Positions 9,906 to 16,859 of a stretch of DNA of 16,859 nt are shown piece by piece. Numbering within the stretch: position 1 is the stretch's first letter; every line of letters begins with the position of its first letter. The position numbers were made by a program, and so were the translations under genes. The stretch covers positions 1-16,859 of the forward strand of contig JAANBB010000663.1 of assembly GCA_014621425.1 (NCBI GenBank). Reading direction: 5' to 3'. The stretch is from Cylindrodendrum hubeiense. Its lineage: Eukaryota > Ascomycota > Sordariomycetes > Hypocreales > Nectriaceae. The notes under the pieces are model-generated. The model did no database searches and was not told the origin of the DNA. It saw nothing but the letters and a program-made list of their open reading frames with translations.

Positions 9906-11536
9906 TTTGGCCTTCATCCCCATCAATGTCCCGACATGGAATCGAGCAGACGCAGTCGACATCCCATCCACATGCATGCCAGCACCCCAACCGAGCATGG
10001 CAACCTACCAGAGAGCTCCAGAAGCTCCTTCATAAGCCCAGCGAAGAGCAGGGAGCTGGCCAGGCAGCTGGCCACTCACAGCGCCCACAGCGCATAAGCG
10101 TACCGGGGCTTGGGGTACCAGGGTCAGTCAGCACCAGCCGGGGCCGCACACCCAAACCCACGGACGCGGAGCGTCATGACGATCGTTCTTTTCCTTCCAT
10201 GTCTCCCCCCCCCTTCCCCCCTTCTCCAGCGAGGCGGCTTGTTCGTCGCCCGCGGTCGGTTGTCGTCTCTTCTCTCTTCTGCAAAGCGCGACGCTCTTTG
10301 CTTTTTGGGCTTCCCGAGGAGGTGGTCATTTGGGTCGCCAGGCATCTAGCCCTCTTCAACTTAGATCATGCCCACATCGCGCCAACAAAGTCGCATACAT
10401 ACCGCATGACCGGGCTGCCGCTCCCGCCCACGAGCAGGGTGCGTTCGTTGGTAACTTGGCAACCCTCCTCTACCTCGCGGAGGCATCGAGAGATGCAGCA
10501 CATTCGAGGCGGCCGAGGTATATGGCATGTGTACATACCCAACCTAGGTACCTCATGTGGGAGGGCGGATGAGTTGGGCCCTGTCGTCCCCCAGGCTCAT
10601 GGCCCACGCCAACGGCCAGCGCAGCGCACTGGGAGCGTCTCGGTCTGTTCTGCGCTGGTGGCGCCCCATTGACCGCCTCGGTCGTGGCTCCCCGTCCCTT
10701 GGAGCCCGCCGGCTTCGGGCTAGCAATTGGGGGGGCGGTGTCGTGGCCAACTTTTACAAGGGCGCTAACAACATTGGATGGTTCTCCAGCAGCGGCGGCC
10801 CAGGGCTTGCTCGGGTTTGCTCAGGACGGTCGGTGGCCTCGCGGGTGGCCTCCCCATGGTTCCGAGCGCCTAGCTCGAGCCTCGATTCTGACCTTGGGCG
10901 GTCGGATGGATCGTCGCCAGCCATCAGCCATCAGCCTTCCGTATCCCATACATAGCAGGTGTCTGGGAGCTGATGGTCTGGGCTGGGGCTGGCTCGGCAC
11001 CCTGAAGACTACTACACCGACTGCCACCACTGGAAAAACAAGAAGCAACTTGACACACATGACGGCAAAGCTACAGTAGCTCCCCGGGCCCCGGAACCCT
11101 CATCGCACCCAACCTGTCTAAGCCCTGCTATAGGCTTGGCACCTCGGAGTCTGGGAGCATGGGCAGTATGGGGCTGCGGGCACCCTAGTACGTGCTTGCT
11201 CGCTGCCCGTTCCTGGTCGTCTTAGCGACCCCGGTCGACATGTTAATGGATCGTCCCAAAGTGCTATCCCATTATTAGGTGCCCAGGTGCCAGCTCTAGC
11301 CCCAGCACCGGCGACTGGTCCCGGCTTCCTGTGAAAGACCCCCCTGGTCAAAGCCCCCAAGTGAGTTACCTGCGGGACCTCGACGACCCATGCCAGTTGA
11401 TGGGCTTGACAACCAGGGCCCCCCGCCCCTTTTGGCCCTTGGGGCATGATAACACTCCGGCACGGGAGTAGCCCTCTCCCAGGCCTGCATGGCAAATACA
11501 GAAGAAATAACACACAGTGTGGCTGGACCATAAATG

Positions 11537-12105
11537 ACCCAGCTGCTAGGTCTCTGGCATTCGTACAAGGGTCCGTTTTTGTTGGCGGTGCGGGACGACA
11601 GTCGAGCGGCATCTTACTTCTTACTACTACATCACTTGTTGCTGGTCCCAGTGCTGGGCTTGGTTTCATTCATCTTCTACCTCTTGTCACTTTCTCCTTC
11701 TCTTGCTTTGCACAAGCCTCCAAGGTTGCCGAATCCCCTCGTCCGCAGTCGTCTCCAGTAAGCTGTTAGCAATACCTCGATTGTTTGGGAGCATCCCGGG
11801 CACCACGGGTCTTGCTTCACTCTTTTGCAGCCAGCCCTGTCACCTTTCCAACTTGGAGCTTCCTCGTCGACAAGGCTCGTTGAGAACAGACGCCTTCAAG
11901 GCCAATTATTAGAATTACGAGGCGAACGGATTGCCTTGGCTGGCGATTCACCAATCGACCCTTTGTTTGGCCCTCCACGCCCACCCGGCCATTCACAAGG
12001 ACGAAACTCGTCTTGGGCTATTTGATTTGCCGACCATCCTGCGCACATCATCCCCTGCACCCCAGTTGTCTGGCAACCATCACATTGCGCCGCTCATCTT
12101 TGTTG
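11537..12105 (+). promoter_or_regulatory. Probable 5' leader (and core promoter) of the bZIP gene
   Basis: This 569-base stretch contains no ATG on the plus strand, where roughly eight would be expected by chance, while ATGs are common just upstream (11446, 11489, 11534). It is pyrimidine-rich, with CT tracts around 11640-11715 (for example CTTCTACCTCTTGTC and CTTTCTCCTTCTCTTGC), as fungal transcription start regions often are. ATG depletion is what a scanned 5' UTR looks like. It points to transcription starting soon after 11537 and to the first ATG, 12106, as the translation start. If transcription began further up, ATG 11534 would open a 75-codon upstream frame and ATG 11446 a 107-codon one. 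Confidence 0.5.
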
Positions 12106-14460
12106 ATGACGAGCCCCGAGTGAATCTAGCTCTGGCCCCCTTCCAGTCATCCAAGCGCTCGCTCTCGTATCAGACCCATCGTGGCGACTTCTGCCGTGCC
12201 GGCTCAGCTTATTGATCACCAGCCAGCCAGGCCTCTAGTCTCCGATTGCCTGGACGCGACCAACCTTTGGACGCCCATTTCCCGCATCCCGACGAAAGTG
12301 ACCCCGGCAACATCGACTGGGGTTGCCTGAACCTAGGTCCCAACTCGTGCAAGGACAATCACGGGAGCAGGCGGACAACTTGTCGCCTCTGGATACCTCC
12401 TCCTCGAAGCTGGCATCTGCCATCTCGTTCTCTAATACCTCCGCTCTTCATCGGGACTGTTTGGGTAGCAATCCCCAGCTGTTCCCCATACACAACACAC
12501 CCAAAGTGGCGATCCAGTCGATAGGCCTGTGGCCACAGGCACAAAGCACCCGCGGCAGCCCCAGCTCTGCCGGAACAGACTCTACGGGCGCAACACCGAA
12601 TTCTCCGCGAACTCCTTCAAGTCCCACCTGGCCGCCGCAGAGCTTCTCGCTTCACCAGTCCTCCACGGCCAAGGACAACCACCAACCGTCGCTGACTGGA
12701 GTTGGGGAGGGTCGATGTGCCGGTCCTCGTGGCCAGGAGTGCGTTGGCGATCAGGCCCCAATGTCAGAGGGAGGACCTGCGTCTCGCCATGCCTCACGCC
12801 GCTCTTCGAGGTCCCCTGTCGACGACGACCAAATCTCCCCGTCCTCAATGAGGTACGGAAAGCACGGCGGTCGTAACGTGCGACAGGACTTGGGCGGCGT
12901 GCCTCGCACAAACGGCGAAAGCAGGTCTCAACTAGTCCCCCCCAGGACTTTAGGCGTACACAACATGCTCAACCCCTCCGAACCGCACCGCCTGGCGCAA
13001 GGAGTTAACATGGGCCTACCCCCCACGTCAAGGCAACCAGAAGTCGAGATCTCTACGTCAACTCCTGGGCCCTTTACGGCGGCTCGCCCCTTCTCGACCA
13101 ACCAACCAGCCTCGATATCACTTCCAGGAACGCCTGTAGGCGCAGTGACACCTCTAGGCGGTCCATCCTCCGAACGCAACTCTCCCACGACCACCTTCCC
13201 TTTCCCTGCAATAAATAACCCGAGAAGGAAGCTCAGCCCACGAAACCCCCCCGAGCCATGAGTCTAAGTCATGGACAGGCATCTCACCACAACTTGGATA
13301 CCCGTCCACCTCCCCTCCCAAGCATGTCCCCTGCCAAGCGGCCTTACGAGACTGAAGTTCCCGAGGAACACCACCGATCACAGCACCGCGGACTCCACCA
13401 TCCTCTAGGAATGTCACAGGGTCCCGCCGGCGGGATCCACAACCCTTCGAGGTCGCTTTCCCAGTCGATAGTACCATCTCCAGGTCCTCACTCGCATCCC
13501 TCGGGTATGCCCCCTGGCAATCACCAAGGTCCCCACCACCAGCACTCACCAATGTCTGGGCAAGGCCAATTCCCTCCTGGCATGCCACCAGGCCGATCTT
13601 TCTCGACTGCAGGTCCCACAAACGAGGGCAATCCACCTTGGTCCGAAATGATACGGAGACACGGCATGGGGGGCGCCATGGTGGGCGCTGAGGGACAACA
13701 GGCTTTTATGACACTCCCAGGAAGCGATACTCCGATCCCCGTACAAGTGGACTACTCCCAGGCGTCGAAGAAGGCAGACGAGAAGAGACAACGGAACGCA
13801 GTGGCATCGACGAGACACCGAAGGAAGAAGAAGATCATGCAAGAAGAGAATACCAAACAGTTGCAAGAGCTTCGGGACGAGAGGCGGGCGTTGGAGGTCA
13901 AACTCGAGGAACTGATACACCAGCGAGACTTTTACCGAGACGACCGAAATCGGCTAAGGGATATTGTGTCTCAAACTTCGGGAATCAGCCATATGGCTGC
14001 TGGGCCGTCGAGTCCCGCCTCGGCCAGGAGCAGCTCATACGCAGAGAGGAGTCCATTGATGTCGGCCTCTCATATATCGATGCAATCACAAGGCTATCAA
14101 GGCGATCCCTCATCCGGCGAACGACCAACACAACGCCGCAGAACAGACGACCGCCCCGAGTTCTCCATGCCGATATACAGTACCCCTGGAGGGGTACATC
14201 CGGGCGCGTCTCCAGGCGCGTTGCCGCCAATGCAAGCCCCATCTTATGGTGTTCCCTCGCGACCGACGTCAGCGGCATCGTCGACAGGGGGCGAGAGACT
14301 CCCCCCCTTGCGATCGATGGAGGGCCCGCCACCCCCGACGGCTGGACCAACACACGTACAAGAGCAGGACCCCAGAACTGGTCAATGGGTCTCAGTACAG
14401 CCACGCCCACAAGAGACAGGGTGGGCAACACGGAGACCCGGTGAGGGCCCAACGAGATAA
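12106..14460 (+). CDS. bZIP transcription factor, sequence broken by a one-base frameshift
   Basis: A nuclear DNA-binding regulator, expected to act as a dimer; its targets cannot be inferred. The best model is a 14-nt coding exon (12106-12119), an intron (12120-12336) and a long exon (12337-14460), giving about 712 residues once the frame break at 13246-13252 is bridged. The N-terminal half (frame ending TGA 13259-13261) is Ser/Pro/Gly-rich and probably disordered, with stretches such as RTLGVHNMLNPSEP and SLPGTPVGAVTPLGG that I associate with conserved linear motifs of related fungal regulators. The second half (open from ATG 13258, 400 residues) carries the bZIP at about 13768-13968. Its basic region reads KRQRNAVASTRHRRKKK, with the invariant Asn (codon 13795) and the Arg eight residues later. 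Leucines fall at +25, +32, +39 and +53 from that Asn, with Asn at +18 and Tyr at +46, which is the exact heptad register of GCN4-type bZIPs. The zipper runs into RDFYRDDRNRLRDIV. The C-terminus is Pro/Ser/Gly-rich and ends at TAA 14458-14460. The conserved-looking residues RNPP-RA-MSLSHG read straight through when the frame is shifted, so this is one gene, not two. bZIP identity is sure; the 5' end is a model. Confidence 0.85.
12120..12336 (+). other. Proposed first intron of the bZIP gene
   Basis: Exon 1 would be ATG ACG AGC CCC GA, followed by GTGAAT at 12120 and an acceptor ending CCTAG at 12336. Splicing rebuilds GAG and gives a start of MTSPESQLVQGQSREQ, entering the long frame that is otherwise closed by a TGA at 12299-12301. 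The donor is the only GT in the short frame that starts at ATG 12106. The acceptor is the only AG in the right phase between 12302 and about 12410. The donor is not the commonest fungal form and no strong CTRAC branch point is visible near the acceptor (CTGAAC is close but very near the AG), so this is a supported model, not a certainty. Confidence 0.55.
13246..13252 (+). other. C7 run at the frame break in the bZIP gene
   Basis: Seven C occupy 13246-13252. In the upstream frame they read as the last base of AAC and then CCC CCC; the frame ends two codons later at TGA (13259-13261), which overlaps ATG 13258 as ATGA. One added C, or a one-base backward slip, continues without a stop as R-A-M-S-L-S into the bZIP half. 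No other disruption is seen in either half, so a decayed gene is unlikely. A homopolymer sequencing error, a real one-base deletion and ribosomal or polymerase slippage all fit the bases. Confidence 0.8.
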
Positions 14461-15310
14461 CGGTCAGAAGACGACAACAAGAACTCACAGCCTCCCCATG
14501 ATTGCGATCAACGGCCGACTGGGGTTTGGATATAGAGAGAGCTGGACACTGGGATAGTTTCCATTACTCTGGACCCCCGATATCTCGTTGGGTTCTACTT
14601 ACCTACTAACTATCTACTATCTAATACCAGGGCGTGTTTGGGTTTTGGCTCGTGGGAATGGTACCGGAGGGCGGGGATTTAGAGGACGCATATGTCAGGC
14701 GACTGACACACTTTTTCTTGTTTCATCTGTTTGATTTGTTGTTTATTTTGCGGAGTTGGATACTGCTCTGCGGGCAGGAGAGTCCACGGTGGTAGCAGAT
14801 GGTGAAGCGTGTTTTCGGTACTGCGTTTCTATTTTTCCTTTTTCATTCTGTCACTCTATACCTTGACGCCATACTTCAGAGCCCCTGGCGAGGCCAGACC
14901 TACTACAGAAGCCACGTCCCTATCCGCAGATTGGATTTTCTTTTCTTTGTTTTATCGATAGGCGGGGCGCAGTCACATACCCTTTTTTTTCTTGTTATTA
15001 TCAGATACCAACCGATACACTCGTTCAAAAGATACATGCTTGGAAAGTGGCACATCAGCGCGAGAAGGAAAAACAGGGCGATGATACCACGGGGTCTGGG
15101 AAGGGGAACAATGGTGGCGAGAATCAAAAGGCTTGGCCGAATCAAAGGGTGTTTTCTGGTGTTTTCTTTTCCGAGTGCGTTGTTGTGCCCGGTTCCCTGT
15201 TTTATTTTGATTTCCTGTCGTCTTTTGTTGTCTTCTGTCTTCCGAGTTGACTTCATTTTGTCTAATCCTGCTTCCTATTTCTTTTCTTATAATACGGGGG
15301 GGACTAGAAG
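14461..15310 (+). other. Probable 3' UTR of the bZIP gene, T-rich
   Basis: After the TAA stop the plus strand becomes markedly T-rich, with many short T runs (for example around 14710-14750, 14828-14845, 14935-14955, 14982-14990 and 15215-15285). This strand-asymmetric composition is common in fungal 3' untranslated sequence. A 172-codon ATG frame at 14799-15317 lies inside it; its Phe/Leu-rich translation follows from the T-rich sequence and shows no family motif. No single polyadenylation signal stands out, so the 3' end is uncertain. TACTTACCTACTAAC-like sequence lies just after the stop, near 14598-14612. Confidence 0.4.
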
Positions 15311-15762
15311 GGGATAGCAGATTGGTAATTGCAACGACCCAGGGTTGTACTCTACGGCGGGCAGGATGGGACAGGTGTTTTCTTGGTCTTTCTAATTGGT
15401 TCCCATTGCGGATTTTGTAATGTTTCTGTAATCGATACCTCGGGACTCCAGCGCTGGAGCGGAACCTGGCAGGACAAGGGAATTGGAACGGGGAACACTA
15501 GGTACTAGGCTGAACAGGACTACCTTAGAGTAAGATACCACCACACCGCAATCTTATAGGCTTAAGAAGAGACATTATTACACACCATTGACAGGGTCTT
15601 TTATTTTCTTGAATTTTAGTGGTGACGAGGTGTGGTTTTCGTATGTCTGGATGCTCAAACTTGGTCAGGCTGAGTGGAGATGATACATGCGAGGGGATGA
15701 TCTACAAGTTCCTGGAAGGGGGGGTGTTTGTTTACACTAGCAACTCCCAACCTCTAAGCCTG

Positions 15763-15780
15763 GGGCTTGGGCTTGGGCTT
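15763..15780 (+). repeat. GGGCTT tandem repeat, 3 copies
   Basis: Three perfect hexamers GGGCTT followed by GGCCTG. It resembles but is not the fungal telomere unit TTAGGG. Confidence 0.8.
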
Positions 15781-16305
15781 GGCCTGTGGAGTGCATCTGA
15801 CGAAACCTGCTACCGAAGCCACAAGCCATCGGTGATAATCCCTGGGGATGGGGCATTTCCGGGAGAGTCCCAAATTTCCCAATCGAGGAAGCCATGCAGA
15901 TACAGTGCGAGATTATCCGCGCAAGATCCGCGCATGATCCACGGAGGAGGCAGGACGGCTCACAGTTGCAAGTCCAGTCACGCCGGGACTATCCAGAAGC
16001 AGGTTTAGCTTGTGCGTGCTGCGTGACATGCCGGGGGCGGCGCTGAGCTGCAGGTTTGTGACGGCCGTTGCTAGCGGGCCTTTACAGCCGCCATTAATTT
16101 AGTTTTCGTTGCGTTGCGGGACGGAACAGCGCAGCGCGACGCCGGCTGCCCTGCTTTGGGTCACGATGACAGTTGGGCGCCGGGGCAGTGTTGTGTTGCG
16201 TTGCCTGATGCAAGGGCTAAAACAAGTTCAAGTGACGAGCGTGGCCCACGTGCAGCGGGAAAAGACGCAAAGGAGCCATGGATATTGGGCGGCAAACGAG
16301 GGCGG

Positions 16306-16338
16306 GAGAGTGACAGGAGAGTGACAGGAAAGTGGCAG
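16306..16338 (+). repeat. GAGAGTGACAG 11-bp repeat, 3 units
   Basis: Two perfect 11-bp copies and a third (GAAAGTGGCAG) with two changes. Confidence 0.8.
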
Positions 16339-16494
16339 GATGGCGGCGGTGTTCGTCACATCCTCCAATTTCCAGGCTCGGGTAGCAAAGGGCTCAAAGT
16401 GCCCGCGTCTCAGAATCGAGTCGCGGGAGGCTTGCTCGCCCTGCAAGGATCGGACAGGTCGTATCGGAGGCCATCTACCAGCTGCCTTGGCCGT

Positions 16495-16524
16495 GCCCAT
16501 GTCCATGCCCATGCCCTTGTCCAT
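16495..16524 (+). repeat. GCCCAT/GTCCAT hexamer array, 5 units
   Basis: Five contiguous hexamers: GCCCAT, GTCCAT, GCCCAT, GCCCTT and GTCCAT. Confidence 0.8.
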
Positions 16525-16631
16525 CTGATGTTACAGATATTATATCAGAACGTCCCGGCCCCGCATCGACGTTGCTTTGCGCAGGTGTTTGAGTGGTGTC
16601 GTTGAAGTGCGTATGTACTACGTACCTTTGT

Positions 16632-16640
16632 TACTCCGTA
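16632..16640 (-). other. TACGGAGTA motif, copy 4
   Basis: TACTCCGTA on the plus strand, directly abutting the TACCTACC tract. Confidence 0.6.
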
Positions 16641-16803
16641 CCTACCTACCTTACCTACCTTACCTACAGATTAGCAACTACAACGAATTTAGCCGGACGG
16701 TGCAGGTAACCGTCAGGGTATGTCCCCACCCATACCTGCCTACCTAGGTAGGTACCTACCTTGCCTACCTTGCCCGCCTTGCCTACCTACCTTACCTTGC
16801 CCT
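16632..16803. repeat. TACCTACC microsatellite tract with nested palindromes
   Basis: Two blocks (about 16637-16668 and 16732-16803) of TACC, TTACC and TTGCC units lie about 60 bases apart. The second holds two overlapping perfect 14-bp palindromes, CCTACCTAGGTAGG (16739-16752) and GGTAGGTACCTACC (16747-16760). The tract begins next to a TACTCCGTA motif (16632-16640). Such TACCTACC tracts are frequent in intergenic DNA of Sordariomycetes; no function can be assigned here. Confidence 0.8.
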
Positions 16804-16859
16804 AGGACGGGACCGACAACCTGCCGCAGAAACGTGGCCCGCCCCTCCTCTCCCTTCAC

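Larger units (their letters stand above)
8341..11536. other. Right part of the intergenic desert
   Basis: No recognisable gene, tRNA, rRNA or transposon end is seen. The longest frame (plus 9926-10672, 248 codons) has an ATG start but no motif and low-complexity composition. An 88-codon ATG frame at 8901-9167 lies in a locally AT-richer patch and is hydrophobic near its end; it is too weak to call a gene. The stretch includes TAGGTA-type motifs (8803-8853, 10543-10553), a TACGGAGTA copy (9364-9372), the ATGCC repeat cluster (9672-9790) and a 16-bp palindrome (9890-9905). Confidence 0.5.
15311..16600. other. Non-coding stretch right of the bZIP gene
   Basis: No gene is recognised. A frame at 15642-16008 (from its first real ATG) and frames at 16109-16605 lack motifs and mostly lack ATG starts. 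Short tandem repeats are present: GGGCTT x3 (15763-15780), an 11-bp unit at 15915-15936, an 11-bp unit x3 (16306-16338) and a hexamer array (16495-16524). Confidence 0.45.

Noticed and set aside
9926..10672. 248-codon plus-strand frame
   Set aside because: No domain; Arg/Pro/Ser-rich throughout and crosses low-complexity C runs. Chance openness is the simpler account.
13258..14460. Treating the 400-codon bZIP frame as a separate gene starting at ATG 13258
   Set aside because: Reading through the C7 run joins it smoothly to the upstream disordered half, which is open for over 900 bases with the same composition. A start here would leave that half without a role.
14799..15317. 172-codon Phe/Leu-rich frame after the bZIP gene, looking like a membrane protein
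   Set aside because: The hydrophobicity follows from T-rich 3' UTR-like sequence, with no transmembrane-family motif and many basic runs between.
15763..15780. GGGCTT repeats as interstitial telomere sequence
   Set aside because: The fungal telomere unit is TTAGGG; this unit differs and is only three copies.
1..16859. CRISPR array, prophage, operon or biosynthetic gene cluster
   Set aside because: No spaced direct repeats of CRISPR type and no bacterial gene signals. The two genes are eukaryotic, spliced, and far apart, with no cluster enzymes.

Overview
The window looks like nuclear DNA of a filamentous ascomycete (Pezizomycotina, probably a Sordariomycete). The evidence is a spliced SMP-30-type enzyme with fungal GTGAGT/CTAAC/TAG intron signals, a long proline/serine/glycine-rich bZIP regulator of a filamentous-fungal type, very wide non-coding spacers, and scattered TACCTACC-type microsatellites with a recurrent TACGGAGTA motif. 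The order-level placement is an impression from sequence style; no marker gene was compared.

Only two protein-coding genes can be supported. (1) On the minus strand at 2879-1703 is a two-exon gene for a 301-residue SMP-30/gluconolactonase/regucalcin-family enzyme, complete from ATG to stop. (2) On the plus strand at about 12106-14460 is a bZIP transcription factor. It is in two overlapping frames: a 5' part (frame ending at TGA 13259) with the disordered N-terminal half, and a 3' part (13258-14460) with the basic region and leucine zipper. The frames are joined by a one-base shift at a run of seven C (13246-13252). This is most simply one missing C in the sequence, but the run also has the form and phase of a -1 slippery heptamer. 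The probable start is ATG 12106: it is the only ATG between 11537 and 12714, and it is followed by a tiny coding exon whose only GT donor finds a phase-compatible AG acceptor at 12336.

Layout: 1-1702 is non-coding or downstream of the SMP-30 gene. 1703-2879 is the SMP-30 gene. 2880 to about 11500 is a gene desert of about 8.6 kb, with short tandem repeats of 5-12 bp period and no recognisable gene, tRNA or transposon. About 11540-12105 is an ATG-free, pyrimidine-rich leader of the bZIP gene. 12106-14460 is the bZIP gene. 14461 to about 15310 is T-rich sequence that is probably its 3' UTR. 15311-16859 is non-coding and ends in dense TACCTACC repeats with nested palindromes. The two genes are divergently transcribed from the desert and show no sign of working together; there is no operon, biosynthetic cluster, CRISPR array or defence system here.
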